Assembly: GCF_900497805.2 (NCBI RefSeq)
Contig: NW_020954687.1
Coordinates: 6,928,274 to 6,992,273 of the forward strand
Direction: 5' to 3'
From: Vombatus ursinus
Taxonomy: Eukaryota; Chordata; Mammalia; Diprotodontia; Vombatidae
DNA length: 64,000 nucleotides
Within the stretch, counting starts at the first letter, position 1, and every line of letters starts with the position of its first letter. A program made the translations under genes and the position numbers. Below the pieces are notes generated by a model. That model searched no databases and was not told the origin of the DNA. It saw only the letters and a program-made list of their open reading frames with translations. This document shows positions 48,501-60,500 of this stretch, piece after piece.

Positions 48501-51500
48501 GACAAAAGGCTGTAGTTTAGTGGCAGTAACAATAATAGGTAACGTTATCTCATTTGATCCTTTGTAATGACCCTGTGAGGTAGGTGCTATTATTATTCCC
48601 ATTTTACAGATGAAGAAACTGAGGCTAACAGAGGTTGTGACTAGTTCCACACAACTAATAAGGATCTCAAGCCATGTTTGAACTTAAGTTTTCCTGATTC
48701 CAGGCCCAGTGCTCTCTGCATTGTGGCACCACCTAGCTGCCCAAGAGATAATAGAGTGGCAGTTGGTGGAGGGAGCTTCCTCAGTGAAGAGTTTTCTGCA
48801 ATGTGAAATTGCAGGTCTGGACCAAAAAAAAATTGTTAGTCAAAAATTTTAGAATTTTCAGAATAGGTAATTGCCATTAATAAATTATTTCTGTGTAGAC
48901 CACATGTTCTATAGGAATGGAGTTATTGAAGTGGATAATGATTAGAAGAACTTATATTGGCTTAATGTGTAAATTGAATTTATTGAATTATTTTACTATT
49001 TTAATTATGCTTAGTGCTGCTTTTTCTCTCTGACAATAGTTCTTTCTTTGGCACTTTGGTGTTTGGATACTTTTCTTTTTGCAATGTTTGTCTCTACATT
49101 TTTGTTTGTTCTCTTTTTCTGTCTCTTCTCAGCTTCCCCTCTTTTTATTCCCGCCATTCTCTCCTCTCTGTCTTCTCTCTCCTTTTCTCTTTCCTTTGAA
49201 TTGTTATGAATCTAAATTACTGGGTTTGAATCCAACTGTCAGTAGAAGCTGGATGAATTGCTGTTTCTTTAAAAGACCAAATAGTTGCTCACTGAAAGGC
49301 TGGATCAAAAGATTAATGAATTTGTTATCATGAAAAAGGTCCCTGGTGGAGTTCCCTTGGTGATATGATTTGGTCATTGTGTTGTTTAATGTTTTTAACA
49401 ATTCCTTGGATAAAGGCCTAGATAGTATGATTATAAAATTTTCATTTCACACAACTCATGGGGGCATGGGATAGAATCTAGAAAGATTTTGACAGGTTAA
49501 AACAATGGACAGATTTTAATAAGACTGAATTTAATAAGAATAAATATTTGGGTGAGTGATTTTTTTTTTAAACTCAAGTAGGACTTTATAAGGATTTGGG
49601 GTCGACTATCAATCATTTGATGAAAATCTAGGACTTTTAGTGGACTTCTAGCTCAGTACAAGTTGAAGGTGGTGTTGCAGCATTAGGTTACATTATTCTG
49701 AATGATATAGTTATGTCAGACTATGAGAGTACTGTAATCTACACTGGTCAGTCCACATCTATAGTGTATTGCCTTAAATTAGAAGTACCATATTTTAGGA
49801 AAGATATTGATAAGCCTACAGTCTGATCATGATGTTGAAGGGTCTCAAAATAATGTTATTTGAAAATTGTTTGAAGGAGCTGGAGATGTTTATTGTGGAA
49901 AACAGTATACTTGTTTAGGACATTTTTGGGGTAGTGAGAGGAAGATCAACATCTTCATTGATTTGAAGTAGTATCATGTTGAAGGATTGTATTTGTTCTG
50001 ATAGTCTCATTACAATACATATATGGAATTATTTGGAGGTTAGGTTTCACCTTAAAGTAAGGAAACGCTCACTAACAGAGCTGTCCAAGAGTTGACTGGG
50101 CTCCCTGGGCGGGAGTGGATTCTCTCTCACTGAAGGTCTTTAAGCAGTGGTTGATTAACCCTTGTCAAGCATATTATGAAAGACTCTCCTGTTCAAGTAC
50201 AGGTTGAATTGGTGACATATGGGGACACTTAAAACTCCGAGATTCTGTAATTGGTTCTTTGATGCTTTGGATTAAGGAAAAGCTTTCTTTAAATTTTATT
50301 ATGAATAAAGAATGGTTAGGTGGTGTTAACTGATTTCATTAATGAATATTTTTGTTGTTCAGTCATTCAGTTGTTTCTGAGTCTTTTTAAACCATACGGT
50401 CCATAGGGTTTTTTCATGGCAAGGATACTGGAGTGGTTTGCCATTTCCTTCTCCAGTGGATGAAGGCAGACAGAGGTTAAGTGCTTTGCTCAGGGTCACA
50501 CAGCTAGTAAATGTCTAAGGCCAAATTTGAACTTGGGTCTTCTTGTCTCCAGGCCCAGCACTCTATCCACTGAGCCACCTACCTACCTCCTATTAAGGAA
50601 TATACTCTCTGTATATACTAAAACAAACTGATCAGTACACTGTAGTTCTGGAATTTCAAACAGTAATTTCAGAAAAGACCAAATAACCTGGCTCTTGTTA
50701 ATTATTCTGAACACTCCCTCTCCTAACCCACTCCCCACCTCCACCCCCACCAGGAGTCATTACATCTCTATCACTCCTCACTTATTGGAATACTTATACT
50801 TTTTATGCCTTTGGAAAGTGAACAAGGCAACAGCAGAACTTGTCTCCCTTGTTTTCTCTTGCTTACAAGTTGGCTTTTCTACTTTGCACATAAAGGTCTA
50901 AAGCACATGAGTAAATATCCCTTCAGCATTTGAAATATAGAGCAGTTTTTAGCTGATACTAATTCCTCTCATTTAGTACTTCAAGCATCTTTTTTTTGTT
51001 GGTGTTAATTTGGACTCTGTCAGAGTATATCAAATCTCTTGGATGGTTTTCGTGAGTTGCTTTGGCTGGAAAAAATCACTCAGTGACTGTTCATTACTGG
51101 TGATGATTCTCTTGCACTTGACCAAAATGTTTATTAAATGCTTGTTGACTTACGTGGAAGAAAAAATAATAGTATTGCAATATACTCTGCAATTTTAGGC
51201 TCAGGTCTGCCAAAAAAAATTTAATTTAACATTAGTTGATATTCAGGCAATTTCTGGCTTGGAGAGATGTTCAAACTAGCCATGCTGCCTGACTTCTCCT
51301 CACTGCCATAAGAGAATTTCATCCCTGGATGCAGGGGTGTTCTGGAGCCTGCTCATACAGGTTTTGGAGTGCAGATTGTTACATATTCAGTGTGAACTTG
51401 ATTTATTGTTTTGTTGATTGTCTGTACTTAAGAAAGCAATGGAGAAAATGTTAATGATGCAGATTAAACAAAAAAGTGTGTCATGTGTTTTCATAACCCG

Positions 51501-54500
51501 TTGTTAAACATTTATCAGTATATCCCTGTACTCAGGTAATATTTATAGGAATGTTGAACAAGGAAAAAAAGCACAAATATATAAAAATACAATTAGGGCT
51601 AATGTTCTAGAATTGTTGAGTAACCTAGTTACCACCTGATTGCTCCTGAGTTAAACCTGGAGTAGTATCTCTTCTCTTTCATCATTATCTTAATCTTTTC
51701 TTAATAAAAAAGGATGGATGACAGTACAAGGTCTACACAGTGATGTACCAAGTAAGACCTAAAGAACTATTTCTATTTGTTGGTACATCTTCAACAATAA
51801 TCTCCCAAGTCTAACAGTAGTTATTTCAATTAATTGGATCCACAATCCACTAGCCAAAACTAATATTTGCAGTGGTAGGCAGAAGAGAGGGTTGGTTATT
51901 CATTTTATTACCTGCCTCATATCATCTTGCTGTAGTACATCTTTATGCATGTAAAGAATATTTATGTGTGCTGTAACTGTTAACATTTATCATAAATATT
52001 ATAATAGTTGGTTACTAGATTGGATTCTTCAGTTTTCTGTTATAACAAACCCTAAACTGTTTATGTCAAGATCCTATTTAAATTTTAATCAGTAAAGCAA
52101 AGATTCTTATGAACAACATTATTAAATAGTATTAAATGATGTTGCATTATTTTTGAATATAGAACTACCTTAAAAGAACATCTGAGGATTCATAGTGGAG
52201 AAAAACCACATCTGTGTAGTATTTGTGGGCAGAGTTTTCGACATGGAAGCTCATACAGGTAAGGTAAAGCCAACATATTATGTATAATGCAAGATGAAAT
52301 TGTCACCGATCTCTGTGTATGTGTGTATATGTATGTGTATATATATCATTTTATTGTTGGAGTGCTAACTGCAGCAAAAACCATTTCTTGATCACTTTAT
52401 GGGACATAAGTGTCCTAGTTGTGTATGTAGGTTTATGAAGGTGGATTAGCCTTCTGTTTCATAAATTTGCAGCTGTTGATACTGTAGCTATCCTTAAATA
52501 TAATTTATGAGATATTTTCACATCATTAAGAATCTACTATGCTGGAAGTGCTATTCTAGGTAAATTATACTTATATTTATGTGCATATAGATAAACACAG
52601 ATATATACACACATATATGTATACATGTATGGGTGCATAATTAATAAAGCTTTTTCATACACAGTGAACTTAATAAATCTATGTTGGAGTTTCCTTGTCT
52701 TTGGTATTTATTTAGTAGATAATGTTGCATTCTAGGAAATATTCTCCATTCTCCTAATTTCAGAAAATTGTGCTTTGTTTAATCAAGATCCATCTGTCTT
52801 TTTCATGAGGCTAATCACTGACTATATTTACAATTCATTTGTATGAGGGAATTTTTTGGGGAGGTGAGGGATGGTTGTAAACAGCTAGAAGACATTTGAA
52901 GATAAACACATATCTGTGCTTTACTAATCCTATTGTAAGAATTGTAAGTCATCATTTTAAAATTGTTTTCTTTTTATCATCTCTGAATTTCATCCAATTT
53001 AAGGAAAATAAAAATGGTATAGTTTCAGTTATTTCATCCATTCACTTTATTATTTTTATGTCAAAAGTATCAAAAAATTTATTCTAGCAATTTATCTAAT
53101 AGGAGTTAGTGTTTCTTTTTTTCCCCTGTATACCGCATTTGTTTGTAATTTAAATACAGTTTCTCAGATTTTCTGTAATCTCTCCAAGTATGTGTATAAA
53201 ATAACCTGTGTGAAATGTAGTGAAATATGGTTATCATAAAGATAAATACTTGAGAGGGGGATACCTGGGGTACTCTGATGATGTAGAAAATAGAAAATAG
53301 AAAATATCCATAAAAACTTATTTAAAAAAATATAAATACTAGTAAAACATATAGTTGGTTTAAAGGGAAGGGGAATGATCATTTTCTATGTTATGCAAAA
53401 GAAATGATAACCTCAGAATTTTTTACTTTACCATTTGCCATGTAATATACTACGTAGCTCATATGTTTACTCATTCTGACCCCTAAGCAAATCTTTTCAT
53501 GATTTAATTCTACTTCTGGCAATCCCCAGAACTGGTGGTAGGGAATAACCATTTGAAAAGCTTGGTGGGCAGGGTGAAGTGTGTAGAAATATTGGAGGGG
53601 AACATGTAGGGAAAGAGATAGCAACTTTGAACTCAATTGTGTGGTAGTAGAGAGAATATCATGAATCGTAGATACTAAACTGATAATCTGTGTATTTGGG
53701 AGAAGACTTTATATTATTCAGAGCTTATTGATTTTTTTTATTCTCACACCAATATAAATTCCTCTCAATATTCATCTTTATATATAGACTTCACTTGCGA
53801 GTCCATCATGATGATAAGAGATATGAATGTGATGAATGTGGAAAAACATTTATTCGTCATGACCATCTTACAAAACACAAAAAAATACATTCAGGTAGGC
53901 AGTATCTTGTAATAATGAATTTTAAAAAATTTTTAGGCAAAGAGAAGGAAAATAATACTGTGATTATGTATTCATAATGACTCATTTTTATCATTTAACT
54001 TCTATTGAAGCTTTCTTGAATATGGACTCTTAGTTATTTTAAATGATGATTTACATTCTGGACATTGATGTTTCATGTATTCTACAGGCTTAAGTGGAAT
54101 ACCTGCAATTGGTGATGTCTTAGATGGAAAGGCCAAGATTGTATTTTACACTTTGATATGTTGGAGGGATAATTGAGTTCTAGGAGAAATGGGGAGGAGG
54201 GTAAGGCATTTGAGATTTTCATGTCACAGTGAGTGTTTGAAGCCCTCTTTGTGGAAAAGGGTTCTTTTGTAGTAACCCTGATCAATTTCAGATCTTCACA
54301 CTGTATTTATAATTTTCAAACTCTGGGGATTTCTCTCGTATTTTCCTCTCAGATTGATGTTCAGGAAGTGCTAAGAGAGCCAACTCTGTGCGTACAGTAA
54401 TGGGAGAGAGCCAACTATGAGCACAGTAGAACAGGTGATTATTATTATTATAAACATAATGTACATGTCAAATATGCTATAATCAATAGTTATTCCTTAG

Positions 54501-57500
54501 AACATTTCCATGAGGTAGGTTGCTATTGTTATTATCACCACTTATCAGAGATGCTAAGGAACTGGTGATTTCTTCATGCATTTATAGTGGCAGCCCTAGG
54601 ATTTGATTTCTAAATTCTTAATGCTATCTTGTGCATTTGGGTCAGGCATGAGTTTTAAAACTATTAGGCCTTAAAATATTAAGAAGGCAAAGATATCTAG
54701 AGTTTAATTCTATTTGTATTTTGGCTCATTGGGAATGTAAGAAATCCCCAAGGGTGAAAAATCATTTTAAAATTAGAATACAAAGATCTGAAAATGTTCA
54801 GGTCCCCATTTAAAATAATATAGTTTCTTCTTATGGTGTTAATTTATATTTTGTAGTTCTTGATAACTTGAAAAATGTCGATGGGGGTGGAAAACTGAGT
54901 TTTGAAGTAATCTCAGTTATCTTGCTCCATTACTTTAAAAGGTGATATTTGAAGTCTCCAACAAGAGGCTGCACCTTCTTCTCCAAGTGGGGAGAAGACC
55001 CATAACCAGGAAAATAAGCATAAATTCTTGGAAGAAAGAAGTTTGAGTGAGGAGTAGAAGGGAATATATCTCAGAATAAAAGGTGGCTGAAATTCTGGTG
55101 CTTTATTTAATTCCTGGCATCTTTCTCACCAACTTTGTGATTTTTTAAAAAAAAACTATTTCTGAAAGAACTGATATGTTTACTGCATTCTAATTATGAT
55201 TTTGTTTGACTCCTTATTTCAAGGTGAAAAAGCTCATCAGTGTGAAGAATGTGGAAAATGTTTTGGCCGCAGGGATCACCTCACTGTTCATTATAAAAGT
55301 GTTCACCTTGGTGAGAAAGTGTGGCAAAAGTAAGTAAAAATCTTCAGCTTTTCTCATTGGTCACATTAGATAAGTCATCGATTTTGGTTATTCAATGACC
55401 AGTTATCTAGTTAAAATTTTATTCTTTCTTAAAAACCTAGATCAGGTGACACATCCTTCATGATGTCTACCCTAGTTTTTCTCTCCCTCATTGCCCCCCT
55501 ACCTAAAAGTGATCATTTTTCCTCATATCTCTCATGCTACTGTGATCTTTCCCATGTATTAATCATTTGAATATTACAGTTATTTGCGTGTGTTTCAACC
55601 ACCCTTTGAGATTGTAAGTCCCTTAAGGGCATATTTTGCTTCTCATCTTTGTATCCCCAGAATCTAGCACAGTGTCTTGCACATTTTAATAAATATTTGT
55701 TAAATTAAGTTGTTTGTTCATAAAACTGCTTACTAGTAATAAATTTAAAATAAGCAGACATAAGTGTCTGCTGTGTGCAAAACACAATATATAAGTGCTT
55801 TAAGGGAAATAATGAAGATCAATAGGTTACATCAGAAGCTTACAGTCTTAGTAGAAGAGATTAAATGTAAATGACTATAATATAGGACAGAACAAAAGTT
55901 TATAAGAATTAAAAACTAAGGAAAATAAAAGGCAAGACCAGAGCAAGACAAAGGACAATTAGAGAAGAGTTGTGATGTGATTTGGATCTTTAATATGTGA
56001 TGAAGCATCTAATTGGTTATAGAAATTGGAGGTGTAAGAGTGAGGGTATCCCAGGCAGAGAGAATAGTGTGAGCAGTGTCATTGAGGATATGAGTTGTAC
56101 GACTTGTTCATAAGTTGGAAAATAGACCAGTTTGATTGAACTTATTTAAAAAAAAATGGGTAGGAAAGAGAGGGAGGAATTAAGGTAAAGTTTGTCAGTC
56201 TTTTTTTCTGCTTGTTTTATTTATAGTTCTAAAAATGCAGATAATAACTAATATTTATATAGCACTTTAAGGTTTGCAAAGTGTTTACATATATGATCTT
56301 ATTTAATTCTTACAACTCTTAAATAGATGTTCTTATTATTTTACAAATGAGGAAACTGAGGCTGAGAGAAATTAAATGACTTGTCACACTGCTAGTGTCT
56401 GAGGCAAAATTTGAACCGAGGCCTTTCTAACTCTTTAAATCCAATGCTTTGTTCACTGTGCCATCTGGGTATTTTTTTTTTTTAATTTCCTTTACTCATG
56501 GTCTTCCTGATCTTCTTCACTACTGAGAGTCAGTTGTATTAGTTTTAATTGTCCTTTGTTAAGAATGGGTATCCTCCAAGGCTCAGTTCTGTGCTCTTCT
56601 CTGTTTTTGTTCTGTATTCTCTCTTTTGGTTATGTCATTGACTACCAGATTATCCCTCTGCAAATAGTCACCACATCTTTGTGTCCAATCCTTTCTTCTG
56701 AACTCTAGACCTTGTGATCACCAAATGCCTAATGGGCGTCTCCATCTTGATATCCCATAGTATAACAAACAAATTATTGAACTTGTCCTTCAGAAGGCCT
56801 GGGTTTATATTCTATCTCTGATACTTGTCCACAGTCACACAGTGAGATTCTGTGCTTCAGTTTTCTCATCATATACTTGTACCTACGTTTCAAGATTGTT
56901 ATGAGGCTCAAAAGAGATTTTATATGTACATTTATCTATATTTAGATATAAGTATACATCTATATCTATATGTTTGTGTATGTGTGCATGTATGTATATG
57001 TGTGTGTGTGTTTGCAGACTTTATGAGTTCAATGCAATTGTTCTTTTTGTGACTATCACATTAAACTCAGCAGGTCCAAAATGGAATGGAGTTATCCATC
57101 TTAAACTGTTAATCAGGTACTATCATCCTCCTGTCACCCAGAGTCATTCCTGACTTCAGTTCAGTTAATTCTAAAACTCCTTAATTTGGCTTCTATAATA
57201 TCTTTTGCATCCTTTCCCTTCTTTCTGCTCCCAGGGTTGGCCTTATCACTTCTTGCCTGGACTCTTGTAAGAGCTTAAGAACTGGTCTCCCTGCTTTCAT
57301 GCTCTCTCTTTTCCAATCCATACCTCACACAACTGTCAAATAGTTTTCCTAAGGTGAGGTTCTGACTATGTCATTTCTCTGCCCTGAAACCTTCAAGGAT
57401 TCTTCTTGCCTCTAGGATAAAATACATATTTCTCAGCCAAATCTCACTTCAACTTCTCTTTGGATCCTTATCTTATTTTACTTCCCATCACATATTCTGT

Positions 57501-60500
57501 GTTTAAGCCAAACTAGACTTCCAGCTGTTCTCTGATCTCTGCATTCCTTTTGTGTCCTCTGCATTTTAATAAACTGTTTGTCATGACTAGGATTCCCTCT
57601 TCAAGCCTCTTTTTCAGAATCCTTCTCTTTAGCGTTCAGTTCTGGTGCCATCCTTCCCTGTGAAACATATCCCTCTTTCTTCATACCCCACCTCCTCCAA
57701 TTATTTTGGTGCACATGTTGTTATCCCCCAAGAGAATGTTGTCAACTCCTTGAGGAAAGGGATCTATTTTGTCTTTGTATTTCTGTCATCTAGCCATTGC
57801 CTTGCACAGCATTGTTTAATGTTTGATGAATTGAGTATAAATCATTCTGTGGAAAAATATATTGGACATTTAAAACTTCATTTTTGAGAGGGCTCTAATA
57901 TGATTTAATACTGACTTTATGATACAATCCAGATTTGACAGAAGCCAAAGAACAGATTTTTGAGTTCTAATAAAATTCTTGGCTTTTTGTTTTGAGGATG
58001 CATTCTGATAAAATTCTTGGCTCTTTTTGGGTGGATTATAAAGTATGCATATCATATATTTTCTCAAATGTCATATAGTATAATCGAGATAAATGTAAAT
58101 ATGCACAAATATGGGGTATCCCAAAAGCCTTAGTGCAATTCTCAGCTTTGATAGCTTGAAACTACACTAAGACTTTGGAGTATCCTGTCTATCCATATAA
58201 ATATATTAGTCATCAAAATATTTTGAAGAAAAATGCTGATTATGTTGACCTGTTAGGAAATGTTGATTGAATAGCCTTTTAAAGGTATAGGCTTTGGGTT
58301 TCTATATAAAGAATAATTGTTGGGTTGGAAGCAGATGGAGGCTGTTGTTCTGTGTATAAAGCATAATGTGAAGTCATTCTATGTATATAGGGTAATGTGA
58401 ACAAAAACTTAAAGATGGGAGGAAGAAGGTCTCAATTTAGATGGGCCAGAAGAATTCAAGCCTGACAAGTACATTTGGTATAAGCCATGATACGCCATGA
58501 GATGGAACTAGATTAGAAAAGATGAACTAATTGGTGGAGAATTTTAAAGAAAATAAGTATTAGTTAACACTTAATTCAAGGGGCATATAAAGTAGGTACA
58601 TGACTTTGAAAAGTGTCAGTGCTTGAGGGGAAGAACTGTTTTTTTCTTCATCTTTGTATATCCCTTCAGTCCAGCAGCAGTGCTTTGTACATAGGTTCTT
58701 CATTTAAATTTTTCAATGACTGTGAACTTTTCTTAGGTGTTTCCTAAGAGTACTACTTTAAAGGGCTAATCTAAATGAAGAAGGCCTACTCTAAAGGGAT
58801 TTACCTTCCTCTGCACCCTAACTTTTATTTTTTAATAATGTGAACGTTCAGAAGATTGCTTTTTAAATTACTACATTTTTAATATGAATCTATTAAGCAC
58901 TTACTGGGAAAAAATTTTAATGTAACCTTCTTTTACTTCTTAGATATAAAGCAACATTTCACCAATGTGACGTTTGTAAGAAAATTTTTAAAGGCAAATC
59001 AAGTCTGGAAATGCATTTTAGGACACATTCAGGTAAAACTTAATGGGTAGGTTATGTGTATTTTAATCAAGAATGAAGCCTGATCACGTAAACCATGCTT
59101 TTCTCAGTTATAATTCCTATTCCAATTGAGATTTTAGTATTTATAGTAATGTCATTAGCTTGAGGAGCCTATATTAAGGTCTTTATTTTTTGTCGTATAG
59201 CTTCAGTTTTTCACAGTGGTATTATAAAAAGGATTTGCAGAGAGACAATTGGTTGTGGGGTTATTCTCTCTCCAATGTATATTTCTCTGTCAGTTGCTAC
59301 TTTTCTTCATTTTTAGTTACTTTTTTCAAAGTGTCTTTTTGTGATTCTTCTTTTTAACCACTTTTAAGGGCATTCTTCAGGCCTGTGCTTTAGCTATTTA
59401 CTTCTTTTACTATATTCCTTTTTAAGTAGCAGCACAAAGTAGTTCGCATGGCTTTGTCTTAGCTTCTTTGGAGGATGCTTTGTTGTGTACTTTGTAATAC
59501 TGCCAACCAGTCATGGCTTTTGTTGGTATCTTTGGGAGAATGCTGATTTCAGTTTTTAAAGATCACTTCCTATTTTTCTGTTCCTCTTGAACTTAAGGGT
59601 GATATCATTTCCTGAAATATATAATGTTGGACCTTTTTTTAAAATACTGTATTCCTTAGTTAATCTTTACTTTTTATGACTTTTGCTAAATTTTAAAAAC
59701 CTTTCATAAAACATTTATACTTTTTTTTTAATCTATGATTTGCACTTAGCTATTCCATTGCTATGGGCAGCTGGGTGGTGCAGTGGGCAAAGCGCCAACC
59801 CTGGAATCAGGAAGCCCTGAGTTCAAAACTGATCTTTGACACTTACTTTCTGTGTGACCCTGGACAAGTCACTAACCCCTGTTTGCCTCAGTTTCCTCAT
59901 TTATAAAACAAGCTGGAGAAGGGAATAGCAAGCTGCTCCAATATCTTTGCCAAGAAAACCCCAAATAGGGTCATGAAGAATTGGACATGACTGAAACAAT
60001 ACAATAATAACAATTCCATTGCTAAATTTAGGGGAGAAAAATAGTGGGGTTTCATAAAAAAAGCGGGGAGGGAGAACTATTATACATACGGCAGAAAAGT
60101 GATACTAATGTAATAGACCTTAGTCTTTCTTAAAGGCAGATCTAATAATATTACCATGCTGAAATAGAGTTATTAATAAAATGTTGCAGTTGTGATATTA
60201 TTATTATTCTCAATGCTAGCTAGACTGAGATAGTGAGTACTTTGTCCATTTGTGGACTTTTGCTTCATCGATGTAAAGAGCTTGGAGAGAATTCGTGTGA
60301 GGGCATATAGAGTGAATGAATAAATGAATAAATAAAGCTTATTTATTAGTTACTTATTATGTGCAAAACACTGTGCTAAATGCTGGGGATAAAAGGATAT
60401 AGGACAAAGAAGCTTAATCTGGGGTGACTTAAAATTATACAAAGAGTATTATCTAGAGACTATTAACAAGCTATTTTTTATGTCTATGAGGGGTACACAA

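Larger units (their letters stand above)
46068..52162 (+). other. ZBTB41: ZBTB41 intron 6
   Basis: A 6.1-kb intron with L3/CR1 remnants, SINEs and the chimeric duplication at 47446-48012. Nothing is recognised in 48010-48530, 48750-49320 and 50590-52162. Confidence 0.9.
55330..58943 (+). other. ZBTB41: ZBTB41 intron 9
   Basis: A 3.6-kb intron, mostly L2 with one MIR, and a mariner-like MITE at 58112-58188. Bases 58190-58943 show nothing recognised. Confidence 0.9.

Noticed and set aside
59764-60012. tRNA-like head sequences of MAR1 and WSINE copies as tRNA genes
   Set aside because: Only A/B-box-like words remain in SINE heads. No full cloverleaf or anticodon arm is visible, and the copies are dispersed.
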